Below, piece by piece: positions 1 to 10,906 of a stretch of DNA of 64,000 nucleotides (positions are counted from its first letter, which is position 1; the number at the start of each line of letters is the position of its first letter). The DNA is taken from positions 28,682,501 to 28,746,500 of the forward strand of contig JAKSXM010000231.1 of assembly GCA_022575985.1 (NCBI GenBank). Reading direction: 5' to 3'. The translations under genes were made by a program, and so were the position numbers. The notes below the pieces were generated by a model, which was not told where the DNA came from, did no database searches, and worked only from the letters and a program-made list of their open reading frames with translations. The DNA is from Anagrus nilaparvatae (lineage: Eukaryota > Arthropoda > Insecta > Hymenoptera > Mymaridae).

Positions 1-1415
1 TATATATATATATATAGAATAATGATAATGATAATAATAATAATACAGCTTAAGACAAGAAAGTATACAGAATCATTGCCAGGGGTATTTATATATAAAA
101 CTAAATACATATAGTGGAAGCACGTTTCCAGGAAATCGAGTTTATTCGGCTATCCGGTGAGACTTACTCCTGTATTACTAACTTTTGTCCTTTCTCTTAT
201 GTATAATTTATATGTACTTCTACGTTAACCGAATGAATAAGCAGAAATTTTAAACCTATAACTTGTTTTGTATATATAAATATTGATAATCGAAATTCAA
301 GGATTTAATTTTTATCTATCGATTATTCAAGGATTTGTGCAATTATATTTGTTTAATTACTGTTTTAGCGCACTTTGAAATTTGTATGATTTGACTAACA
401 AAATAATTAACAAATTTTTCTCAAGCTAAATTAAGTAATTTGCAGGGATTTAAATAAAAGAAAAATATTCGCTTTCGCAGACTGGAAAAATTTAACTCAC
501 AGCATCCGGACTTTTATTTCAGTCTACATAAATACTTTTTAAAAACCTAAAAATGTCTAAATTTTAATAAATAATCGTATAAAATGAAAAAAAAAAAAAG
601 AAATTACTTGACTTTTAAATAAAAAAAAGTACATACATAAGCAGAAAAGTTTGATCGTTAAGAGGCATAAAAAAAAGAAAGAAGAATTATAATTACAGAG
701 TAAAAAGTTCGTTATCCAAACGGTTTTGTAAAAGAACGTTATAGCATGAACATTTAGAAAAAATACGTTTGGGTCATTTGATTAACGAGTGTGGGCGATT
801 CTCCAGCAATTTACTTTTTTTTTGTTCTATCTTTATTTAATTTATCTACCTTTGTTACTTCTTTTATCTTTCTGGCACCAACAGTCTTTTTATGTATAGC
901 GAACTATAAAATGCGCTTACTCCTTAATTAAGAAAGACTTTGAAACCTTGTATAATAAAACACCTACTGTGTATAGATATAAAATAAAGAAAAAAAACTG
1001 ACAAATTTCTGAATTGAGTATTCATTAATTTAGTATAATTTAAGATAGCTGACAAAAAAAGTAAATATAGAAAGTAAAAGAAAATTGATTCAATACTAAG
1101 ATAATTGTATCGAATAATTAAGTTAAACTTGGGAATATTTCTTAAATGTGAAAGTAAAACTGTAATTTTGAAAAGAATACAAAAACTTTAAATTTTCTAT
1201 TTAATTTACACAAAACTTATTTTTAAGATTAAATTACACAAGTGTATAATAGAAACTGTTTTTTTTTTTAATGTAAATAAGCTTTTTTTTTTAATTTTAT
1301 TTCAGTATAATTTCCAGCTTTCAAAGAAGAGGGGCCAAAATTTTTTTATTTATACAAAGATTTAAGAGAAAATTTTTATAGAATAAGCTACAGTATAAAA
1401 TATCGTATAAAAGAA
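1..1415. other. AT-rich non-coding DNA, no gene seen
   Basis: The stretch opens with a TA microsatellite (1-16) and an AATGAT/AAT-type simple repeat (about 20-46). The rest is A- and T-run-rich sequence. I see no open frame of note, RNA gene or recognisable element. Confidence 0.6.
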
Positions 1416-1421
1416 TAATTA

Positions 1422-2091
1422 TAGAGCGAAGCTCTACCTTATAGGATGCAAAAATCGACACCTTGTGGCACGATATCTCAAAAACGATTAATCAGATTGT
1501 CTTCATTTTTTAAATCTGAACTTTTTTCATCGTGTTAATGACCTGATTAAATTTTTATCCCAAAGGGTTTTTAAAAATTTTTTTAATTTTAATTTAAAGG
1601 CATGCTTGTTAGTGTATTTTTGCTCCTCACCGGTAAAAGACCATACAAATGCAAAGTAATTAAGTGAATTATTAATTGTTCTAGTGAAAATTACCAAAAA
1701 CCTTATTAAATCGCATTAACCCTTGAATTTCTAGGCCTAACAGTTTGTTTTTTCAACATAATAAACTGATCGATAAGCATTTTCTGTGTTCCAAATGTAT
1801 TGTACTCCCTCCCCTGTTCATTGCAAAACTCGAAAAAAGTACGAAACTTTTTTTTCTAAAGTGTATTGTATAACAATATGTTTTATAACAAATTAAAATG
1901 TTCAAGATGATTTGTTTTATTTAAACTTTAAATTAAGTTCTAATAATAATTAATAGATGTTTACATCTTATTTACACATTAACAATTAACTAGATCCAAG
2001 CAAAGCTTTAAAAACGCAAAAATTAAAAATTACACTTACTTTTTCTAATCATAGAAAAATGTTTCTAGTATGATCAGCTTCGCTCTACCCG
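1422..2091. repeat. Possible element bounded by inverted AGAGCGAAGCT
   Basis: AGAGCGAAGCT at about 1423-1433 is matched by its exact reverse complement AGCTTCGCTCT at about 2076-2086, and both are followed on the plus strand by TCTACC or CTACCC. The left copy is itself a small hairpin (AGAGC-GAA-GCTCT). The 660 bases between hold no open frame. The pair could be the ends of a non-autonomous element or two copies of a dispersed hairpin motif. I see no clear target duplication. Confidence 0.35.
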
Positions 2092-2099
2092 TTGTTGAC

Positions 2100-4874
2100 G
2101 GTATCTAGTACTATAAATGTTAATCCTGGTCCCCAAAGTAGCACTCTTAATTAAATTAATATTTTCTTGAGTTAAAAGCATCTGCAAAGCTAGTCTATTA
2201 TCCAAGCTCAGAATCACCTGGCATTAAATTTGATCGATTAATAAAAATTTTTTTAAATTAAAAAAAATACAAACAATTGGACCCTAGAATAGAATTCAAT
2301 TGGACTTTAGGAAAAGAAAAAAAAATTTTGATATTAATATTTTTTTAAACTTGAGAAAAGATAAATATAAATATGGGTTTTACATATACAAATAAATTTT
2401 ATATACATAGGTAAACGCATATAACATCTCGCTGTCCAAATGTTTGTTCTTTGAAAATGTACGCGAGTCTGTTAACCAAAGATAAGGTCTACCATCATAG
2501 AGCCTGAAATTATATATATATATATATTTATATACTTTTATAATGTACGTGCTTTCATATATTAAATCTATATAGTATATATGTAAAGTTAAAGTTGTTG
2601 TAGATGGAGTGCTTTTAGTAAAATGTATCAGGTTTAAGAATAAAAAAAATATGATAAGCGAGCTATATGCTTGGCTCGATTAAACAAAAAAATAAGAAAA
2701 AAAAAAACTTTACCCTTTCAATTTTTTTTTTATTCAAGGGATATAAATAGGAGTTGAATGCACACTTATGTTTATCATGAAGTAGAAAGCAGCTAATGGA
2801 ACAGTTTACGTATATATATATTTATAAAAAAAGATTTCATATACTTGAAAATCTTAAAATTTTTTTTTATTCATCAATTTTTTGTGACAATAACCAATTT
2901 CTTATACTATTTAAGTCTCCTCTTAACCTTTAGAATAATAAATTTTATCCTTACAAAAATTATTTGGTTTTTAGATGCATTGAAAAAAATCCGGTTGCCG
3001 TTGGAATCCCGGTTAGCGTTGCTGGATTTTCGTTTCCTGCAACCAGAATTTTGATTGTGGCAGTCGGGATTATTTTTTTGTTTTTGAATAAAATCAAATT
3101 TTTGAAATTTGAACATAAAACCAAATCAAAAATTTTAAAATACATTTTTTTGTATTAAAATTTTGCCACGATGTTGGCGGAAATTATAATTTTGGTAACC
3201 AGAATTTCTTTGGTCATTAGCCAAAAAGCACGTATTTTCTTCTTCACGCTATTAGTAGCTATTCATCTTAAAAAAAATAATGCCTCTTATTTTTTTCATA
3301 AAACTACAAACTTATTTGTATCAAAAGAAAACTTAAAGAAAGAAAAATTAAAATAATTTAAATACAAGTGATAAAATAAATATTTGGTCAGACATAAATT
3401 TTTTATCTTTTATTCTTGTTAGAGCACAAACGAAAGATTCCTTGCGATGCCTATAACAAAAAAAAATAACCTAAAAATTTTTGGACCGTAAAAAAAGTTT
3501 CGATTATTCCAAACAAAATTCCAATTGTGGCAAAAAAATTTTTTATTTTTATTTAAATTACTGCAAATGAATGAGCTCTTTTTAGGCAATTCTTATATCT
3601 TGACGCTTCGGCACTTACCATTTAATTATGGAGCAAAATTTTCGCATTTTTTTATAATTTCTACGCTATTGTGGCACCAAATTTTAAATTATGGTAAAAG
3701 TTATGATTTTTCTCTTTTCGACGTTCTCATTAAAAATGTTTCTAATTTTTGATGCTTAGTATGATACAAAAAAAGAGTATAAATTAAAATCACAAAAATA
3801 ATTATGTCTAAAAAATAAAGTTTGTAATTTAATTATTATCTAAACAATACTATAAATTTTTAATGCTACATAAACAAAAAAAAAAAGAAAAATCTAATTA
3901 AAATTACAAAGCAATTATTTAATGATGAAATGTTTTTCATCTTTTATATTTTTAATCATCATGTCATTATTATTTTATTTGCCCCTACATTTTATTTGAC
4001 AATAGAGTGACAACTTGTTAACGTAATATTTTTTTAATCTTTCAAGATTTTTATTTATACATAAAAAATTTTTTTTAAATTGCAACATTTTTTTTATTAT
4101 ATTTTTTATATTATTATTTTTCATGACTTTATTCATTTTTTTTACGCATGAGTATTCTTCTATAATAATATTCTTTTTCTTATATTTATTCATTATTATT
4201 AAAAGTTTTATTCATTTTCTTATTTTTTATTTACTTTTTTTTTAAAAACTCGTAAAACAAAATAAAATTTTTTTCGTAGTAAAATTTTAAACAAAAAAAA
4301 AAATATTTTTTTAGATTTTGTTTGTTTGCTTTTTTTTAGCATAAACTTTAGTAATATATAAGCTATTCTAGAAAAAAACAAAAAAAGTCATTTTATATTT
4401 TTCTTTTCTACTGTCCCAACTATAAACATTTGTTCATATATGATGAGAAGCTTACACTTTGTTTTTACATACGTTAAAAAAAGAAAAAAACAATAAAAAG
4501 CTCTAACGCCTGGTGTTTTAAATTAGGGAAAAAAGCTACCTATCTACCAACGTCGTTCTCGTCATCATAGTTGAGATAATGGTAGTTTAAGAGGGCTCGT
4601 TTAAAAAAAAAAAATTTATATATAAACGTTGTACTTACTATAAAGTTTTATACAAGAATGAATTTTGTTGTAATGACATCGTCGTCATCTCTTAGTACTC
4701 ATGTAAACAATATAAAGACAGAATACACGTTTTTTATTTTAACTTTTTTCTTTTTTTTAGAAAGATGCTTACTTGTATTTTTAATAGAAAATGAGATACT
4801 TAAATTTGGGTCATTTTAAGTTTACATAATTTTTCATTTAGAAAATGAAAAATTTGTGTATTATACTTTTAGTG

Positions 4875-4913
<39 letters not shown>

Positions 4914-5124
4914 TTGTAAAATACTGCCAGATGTTGCTTTTTAAAACATAAATATTTATATCAACTAATCTATCAGATTTACTTATTTTAAATTATTTTG
5001 GAATTATGTTAATTTAGGAAGATTCTTTATAATTTTAACAGTTTAAAGAGCCAGACAGTAAAAAATGGGACTTAAAAAAATAAAAGCAAGTTCTTAGTTT
5101 TGGTGAATTATGATAAAAAAAACT
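2100..5124. other. AT-rich non-coding DNA
   Basis: Several short open frames on both strands overlap here (for example near 2,900-3,160 and 3,525-3,750), and none looks like a protein. A slightly GC-richer patch at about 2,985-3,080 is open on both strands, which argues against coding. TA repeats occur at about 2,512-2,528. Nothing else is recognisable. Confidence 0.55.
4879..4912. repeat. Poly-T tract, 34 nt
   Basis: An uninterrupted run of 34 T. It could be a retroposon tail in minus orientation or simple slippage. No adjacent element body is recognisable. The exact length is prone to sequencing error. Confidence 0.9.
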
Positions 5125-5312
5125 TAGCTGGTTTGAGTAAACAAAACCTAAATACATGGAACAAGTTTAACCAAAACAATGACAAGTCCCTAAACTTGAA
5201 CTATTTTACGTTCTTAACCCAGAAGTCCCTAAATCGAAATTATTCTAAGTTCCATATAACTTTCCTCCTTTAAATCGGACATATTTTACCCCCCCCCCCC
5301 TCCCATTAAGAA
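5125..5312 (+). mobile_element. Dispersed family R1, copy a (partial)
   Basis: It begins with a diverged GGTTTGAGTAAACAAAACC-type end and ACATGGAACAAGTT. AGTCCCTAAA(C/T) motifs at ~25-70-bp spacing follow, then AAATCGGACATATTTTACC and a C-run at about 5290-5299. The same order of motifs occurs in about nine other places in the window. The right terminus is missing. No open frame is present. Confidence 0.7.
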
Positions 5313-5670
5313 AGTTAAAATCTTTAGAAAATTAAAAGTTTGTTAATTTTTCAAATAGAGAAATATAACTGAGCAAACCTAAGGATGCATTCAAATGAGA
5401 AAAAAATTTTAACAACAACTTATTATTTAACATGCGAGAATGGGAGGAGAGGGGTTAAATATAGAAAGGGGTTACAAATTAAACTATGTGGTATTTGCCA
5501 CGCCCACTTTTGAAATTTATTGTATCCCTACTGTTCTAATATATCGCATGCAAGGAATTTTCGAAAAACTTTATTTTATACAATTTAAAGTTTTTTATAA
5601 CCTATATAACATTCCGGATATGTTTAAGGCTTAAAAAATTACGATAAAAATTTCCACAAAATCTTCCACA

Positions 5671-5725
5671 GCCGTTTACCCGCGCTTTTTCTTTTTTCAA
5701 AACAAATAAAACGAGGGTGAACGGC
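5671..5725. repeat. Hairpin, array copy 1
   Basis: Left arm GCCGTTTACCCGCGC at 5671-5685 pairs with CGAGGGTGAACGGC at 5712-5725. The pairing has one G·T-type position and a defect on the loop side, so this is the least perfect of the four stems. Confidence 0.8.
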
Positions 5726-6227
5726 AGTGATAGAATGGCACGGTTGGGACTGCAAAATTGTGGCTACTAATAATTTATCCATTTTTTGATACAATAAAAT
5801 AATTAACTTTTTAATTAAATAATAATTTGTCTAATAGCCAAAAATTCAAAAACTAACACAGCCGTTTATTCGCGCTATTGTTTTAAAAAATTAATAAAGC
5901 GCGGGTGAACGGCAGAAATAGGCTTACACGATTGGGTCTGCAGGATTGTGGCTACTAATAATTTTTCTATTTTTTGATACAACAATAAATTGTTCAATTA
6001 AAGAATAAATTGTTAAATAACCAAAAATTCAAAATCTTCCACAGCCGTTTACCCGCGCTATCTTTTTTAAAAATTTAATAAAGCGCGGGTGAACGGCTGA
6101 AACAGACTTTCACGATTGGGCCTGCAAAATTGTGGCTACTGATAATTTTTCTATTTTTTGATACAACAATTAACTGTTCAATTAAAGAATAAATTGTCTA
6201 ATAACCAAAAATTCAAAATCTTCCACA

Positions 6228-6281
6228 GCCGTTTACCCGCGCTATCGTTTTTAAAAATTTAATAAAGCGCGGGTAAACGGC
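6228..6281. repeat. Hairpin, array copy 4 (perfect stem)
   Basis: GCCGTTTACCCGCGC at 6228-6242 and GCGCGGGTAAACGGC at 6267-6281 are exact reverse complements around a 24-nt A/T-rich loop. The other copies have GTGAAC on the right arm where this one has GTAAAC. Confidence 0.9.
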
Positions 6282-6335
6282 GGAAACAGACTTTCACGAT
6301 TCTGGGCCTGCAAAATTGTGGCTACTGTCTAATAA

Positions 6336-8049
6336 CCAAAAAAATGTAAATGGCCTGCTTTCATTTTTGTCACCTGTTTGTCACCCAGGTGCATTTAATT
6401 AATAACACTTTAATTTGAGTTAAAAAAAATGCTTTTAAAACTTTTTAATGAAGAATTTAGTCTTTTTTTAGCAAATTACATTGAATAAAATAAAAAAATC
6501 GGATTATTAAGCATTTTCTATTTATTTTCAAAAGCAATTAAGTATTCACTAAATTATAAAATTTTATGAAGATAAATATTTTAGCAAATATTTGCTTCTT
6601 ATAAATAAAAATATTTAGCAAATATTTTATAACTACAATAAGTAAAAAAAAAGTCAATGTTATTTTTTTGTTATTTTTCTAAAAAGTTCTAAATTGCAAT
6701 ATCTTTTTCTACTTTTTTTTTTCTTATACAGAATTTTCTCTTGAGAATTATACGTAGCAGAGAGTGAAAATAGTTTAAGTGAAGACACATTTTACGTTCC
6801 AAGCATAGTATTGTTGAAAGTTTTCAACCCTTTCTATTGTCAAATCGGACATAGAATTATTGTTTGTTAAAAAGAAAAGGACAAAATTAATGGAAAAAAA
6901 TGCATAATGAATTCATTAAATATTTTTTTAAAAGAATAATATTTTAAAAATTTATTGATTAAGTTCGTCAAGACTTTTTTTTTAGTTAACTTATCGATTC
7001 TCGGTAATTACTTCTTAATAAGTAGTCTTGATCCGACGAGAGAGAAATAGAGATAAATAGAGATAGAAAGAGAGTTTATTGAGAAAGATGGTTTATAAGA
7101 CGCTGATAATTAAACTAAGAAAATTAGACCCTTAGAGTAAGTTTTCTTGATGGTGGTCGCAGTGGTTTGTTACAAACCACCTCAAAATCTAGGTTATCCT
7201 AATTGCTATCTTGAATATACCATCTCATAGATTATCGCGCTTGAAGCACGCTAATATTCTTTAAATAAAAAACTACTAAATTTTCTAAGTATATTTTATC
7301 TATCTTTTATTTTAAAGTGTGCTTCATTAAATTTATTAAATATTAATATTTGCTTACTTAAAATTTTATTTTTTACCAAATACTTCACAAAAAAAAAAAA
7401 TAATAGTTAAATATACTTCAAAATTGTGTATTTTTAATACTTGACAAAAATCTCTAATTATATATCTAACAAATAATAAGTTTCAAAAAATCAAATTCAA
7501 AGAAAAAACTTAAAAGCTAAACGAGAAAAAAAAAACTTTTTTTTTTCTATTAGGTATTAATAATTTTCATCAAGATATTTTCTTTTAAAAAGAAAAATAC
7601 TTTTTTTTCTCTTTTATGTAAAAATAGGTAAAAGTTAAAAATAATAAATAATTTTTTAAAGCATAAAAAGTAAGCTTCTTGAAAAAAAAAAATTATTCTT
7701 TATAATTAATACATTTTTTATAATTCAAAATAAAAGTAGTCCTTTGAGTAAAAGAAAAAAAGTTACTTTTTCAATTAAAATATATTAAGATGTAATAATA
7801 AAAAGAAAAATGTATTTAAAATTAATATTTTTTTTAAGCTATTTAAAAATAACATTTTTTTTCTTTGAAGATTATGATAACTTTTTTAGATCTATATATT
7901 TGAACGAAACACACTAATTCAGTCAAAAGTCTGCTGACTTCAAAATTTTTTATCTGTTGAACTTAATATTTATTTTTTTTAAACCTAAATTTTTACTATT
8001 TGGGTTCAGACTTTATACACTGTTTTGAACGTAAAAAATATTGTTTACA
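6336..8049. other. AT-rich non-coding DNA with a short hairpin
   Basis: A 19-bp palindrome, GTGGTTTGT-T-ACAAACCAC, lies at 7162-7180. An AGAG/AGATA-rich purine patch lies at about 7035-7090. The rest is A/T-rich with no open frame, RNA gene or known element. Confidence 0.55.
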
Positions 8050-8059
8050 AGAATTACCA

Positions 8060-8205
8060 AATATAATCACACATACACACATGCATACTTTTTTTAAAAA
8101 CCGGAATTATAGCTTCCTGGGGTCTCAAAACGTGCTTACATGCAAAAAAATCAAAAACTAAAATTTCAGATATTTCATTGGTTCCTTTGTATGAGGAAAC
8201 AAAGT
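8060..8205 (-). repeat. Dispersed repeat S, minus-strand copy
   Basis: Read on the minus strand this matches the segment at about 15,990-16,132. Both have GAGGAA(A/C)C near the start, a TTTTTGATTTTTT(T/G)GCAT block, GCACG(T/A)TTTG, CAGGAAGCTA, CCGGTTTTTAAAAAAAGT, and a GT-rich tail. Short open frames in both copies give similar peptides (about FDFFACKH then QEA then PVFKKS), probably because the DNA is shared rather than because it is coding. I do not recognise the family. Confidence 0.65.
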
Positions 8206-8290
8206 TGTATTTTCTGATGATTGGTAGCCAGAGTGAAGGACAAAACGTTAGGGCAGTAAGATTGCTTACCATAAAAGATAGGTTCATGTA

Positions 8291-8522
8291 GCTGCTCATA
8301 CCCAATGTACTAACTGTCCATTGTAGGTATAGAGAAAGCTCAAACCACTTCTGTTCAACAAGTCTACTTCATTGGGTTTTAAAAATAATAGTTATCCAAG
8401 CGTTGAGTAAAGGGAGCAATACTATTAGAAAAGGCAACCCTAAAATGAACTCAGCCGATGATCTTGCTAGGCTACAGAAGCAGTTGGAAGATGTCCCACG
8501 TCACTTGTGTACAAAGAATTAA
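8291..8522 (+). other. Unrecognised 77-codon open frame (possible exon or relic)
   Basis: A plus-strand frame stays open from just after a TAG near 8290 to the TAA at 8520-8522. It has no ATG until 8445. The last 25 codons read MNSADDLARLQKQLEDV followed by PRHLCTKN, a polar, coiled-coil-like composition unlike the F/I/K/N-rich frames elsewhere. The DNA is also less AT-rich than its surroundings. I see no convincing splice sites, no homologous neighbour and no known domain. It may be an exon, a transposon-derived fragment or chance. Confidence 0.25.
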
Positions 8523-9924
8523 GATTTAAAACAATAAAGAAATTTCGTACCAGGGGGGTCCAATATTTTTATGGTTTTAGTTAGGTCCAAATGTGGTCAT
8601 TTAAATCCTTGGTTTGAAATCACCGCCCTAAAAAACCTAAAATAGACCCATTCTTAGCCTGATTAGCAAATTTACATCACTTAGCGCGTTTAGAGTATCA
8701 CTTTAGATTTACTAAATTAACGTTATAAGATGCATAAAATTTTTTATGCAGAAAAATAAAAATATATTAAAATAACAATAAAGTTAAAACAAAAGATAAA
8801 TAAATAATAATTTTTTTATTGCAAATATATTCAAATTTTTATTTTAATTTCTTTATATTTTTTTCAAATAAAAAATAATATTACAATACAATTTTTTATT
8901 TCTTTATATATACAGCTATAAAATTTTTTTTTTAGAATCACAAAATATTAAAAATTATTCAGAAAAATATTTTTATATGACGAAAAAAAAAGTCAGTATA
9001 AAAGTTAGAAGATTTAAAAAAAATATAGTATGTGACATAAAGTAAAAAAAAATTTTTTATTTTTAACAGATCTATGTAATAAAAATGTTATAGTATTTTT
9101 TTTATGACTTATAATCACAGAAAATTTTTTTATTTTTTAAAATAAAATTATTATATACCTAAGTAAGTTTTATTATAACGGAATTAATATATTATAGAAT
9201 AATTATAGTTTCGAGAGGCAAAACTTTGATATAATAAAATAAATTATTTAAGTACTCTCTACTTTGGTTTAATGAAATGTTTAATGCTTCTTTTTTCATT
9301 TTTATTGTTATTTTATTTGTTTTATTGTATGGTATAGAAATACTAAGCTGTGATTTAGGCTTTTTATAAGAAGTAGGCAAATAAGCTCAAGTTAATGAAG
9401 GATTTTAATAATATAAATGACTGAATAATAATAATGAAGTTTCGGCATAAATAATATGAGTACCTTGATGTATACTATACAGAGATTTAATTTTACTAAG
9501 TATAATAAAACTGCAATGCTTGAAAATTCATTTCAAGTATATTTTATTACAGAGAATTTTTAATAGAGGTGTGCGGTTACCTGAATTTACGAGTAATCAA
9601 CTTGAAAAAAGCCAGTGCTTGGATTCAATGACGGACCAAAATTGTAAAATATTAAATATCTAAAATAGATTATTATGAAGAGAATTTTCTGTCTCATAAA
9701 AGTTTATGTACTTAGTGAAAATTAATTATAATTAAATGAGCTATAATTTTGAGATTCTTATTTTTTTTTTTTTTTTTTGAAGTAGCTGCTTTCATTCGGT
9801 AATCTAAAATTTGTATCATTTCTAAAATAAATGCCAGATTATTATTTACGTTTATATATTTTCGATCGCATTTTCATTTCAGAATTTGACATGTAAGATT
9901 TCTGTTATTTTTTATATTTATTAA
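8523..9924. other. AT-rich non-coding DNA
   Basis: The first 150 bases contain CCCTAAAAAACCTAAAATAG, faintly like the ends of the TGATCAGCGACCC foldback family, but too diverged to assign. After that the sequence is A/T-rich with an 18-20-nt poly-T near 9761-9778. No gene is seen. Confidence 0.5.
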
Positions 9925-10190
9925 CATGGAACATGTTCATTGGATGTGGTATTTGAAAAAGTTTGTCTCGGCAGGAGGGGGGGGGGTAAAAAAGTGACGT
10001 TTTTAGGGGGGGGGTTCGAAAAATTGACGTTTTTAGGGAGGGGTGAAATATTGACTTTTCGGAGGGGAGCTGAAATATTGACGTTTTTAGAGGGGGGGGG
10101 GTAAAATGGACTTAAAATATTTTCGATTTAGGGACTTAGAATAATTTAAAGTGGGAGTCAGACCCTGCTCAGGCCCTGATAAAAACAAGA
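9925..10190 (-). mobile_element. Dispersed family R1, copy b, with G-run minisatellite
   Basis: The reverse-oriented copy starts AACATGGAACATGTTCA at 9925 and ends near TCAGGCCCTGATAA at about 10170-10183. Inside are repeats of TTGACGTTTTTAGGGGG with G-runs at about 9977-9986 (10 G), 10006-10014 (9 G), 10036-10043 (interrupted) and 10092-10101 (10 G). CTTAGAATAATTT and GATTTAGGGACTTAGA are the reverse complement of R1's internal motifs. The distal part of the element is missing. Confidence 0.8.
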
Positions 10191-10477
10191 ACGAAAAATT
10201 GATTACACCTTATGATATTCTGAGACAATTTTCGATCAACTAGTTTTAAATATTTCAGATAAAATAAATGGAGCTACATTCAATTAATTACCTATTTTTA
10301 TGTATTTCTCTTTCAAAACAATATTTAAAGAATATTATCAGTAACCCAAGATTAGATGGTCTGATATAAATGATGGTGTGAACAATTTTATTGGTTAAAA
10401 AAATAGCTGTCTGTCAATAAGTTTCAAATAAATATTTTTTTCCACATAATCCTATCCTAAAAGTCATCGATACTGTA
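10191..10477. other. AT-rich non-coding DNA between elements
   Basis: No open frame, repeat family or RNA gene is visible. The segment ends at the TA that forms the left target duplication of the next element. Confidence 0.5.
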
Positions 10478-10904
10478 CACTGTAAAAAGTAACTTTCTTA
10501 TATTAACAAAAAAATTAGAACATTTTCGAAAAATTAGTAAATTTTCGAAAAAATTTGTAAATATTCGAAAAAAATCGTGAATTTACTAAATTTAGTATCT
10601 TAACAAAAAATTCGAGTATTCTAAATTTTTTTTTGTGAATTCGCAAGAAAAATTGATAATTTACCATTATTTTTCGAAAATTTACAAAAAATAATTGTAA
10701 ATTTCCGAAAAATAGTTGTGAATTTACAACTTTTTTCGTAAAATCACAAAAAAAAATTGAGAATTCTGGAATTTTTCGATAATTTACTAAATTTAGTAAA
10801 TTTACGATTTTTATCGAATATTTACAAAATTTTTTGAAAATTTACTCATTTTTCCAAAAAATTCTATTTTTTTTGTAAATCTAAGAATGTTACTTTTTAC
10901 AGTG
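10478..10904. mobile_element. Foldback MITE family M1, copy A
   Basis: Termini CACTGTAAAAAGTAAC (10478-10493) and GTTACTTTTTACAGTG (10889-10904) are exact inverted repeats flanked by TA on both sides (10476-10477 and 10905-10906). Symmetry extends through nearly the whole 427 bp: motifs such as TTCGAAAAATTAGTAAA, ATTTACTAAATTTAGTA and AAAAATTCGAGTATTCT recur in reverse complement in the other half. TA duplication plus small size fits a non-autonomous Tc1/mariner-like element. There is no transposase frame. Confidence 0.92.
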
Positions 10905-10906
10905 TA

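Larger units (their letters stand above)
5640..6335. repeat. ~184-bp tandem array with a GC-rich hairpin in each unit
   Basis: Four units begin their hairpins at 5671, 5861, 6044 and 6228, giving periods of 190, 183 and 184. Each has a left arm GCCGTTTACCCGCGC (copy 2: GCCGTTTATTCGCGC), an A/T-only or nearly A/T loop of about 22-26 nt, and a right arm GCGCGGGTGAACGGC. In copy 4 the right arm is GCGCGGGTAAACGGC, making a perfect 15-bp stem (6228-6242 with 6267-6281). Copy 1 has a weakened outer pairing (right arm 5712-5725). After the hairpin every unit repeats a conserved block ending in TGTGGCTACT. Arms are among the most GC-rich sequences in the window. Function unknown; it could be a satellite born from a short hairpin transposon. 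Confidence 0.93.

Noticed and set aside
5640..6335. CRISPR-like array
   Set aside because: Units are long, contiguous repeats without distinct spacers, in eukaryotic-looking DNA.
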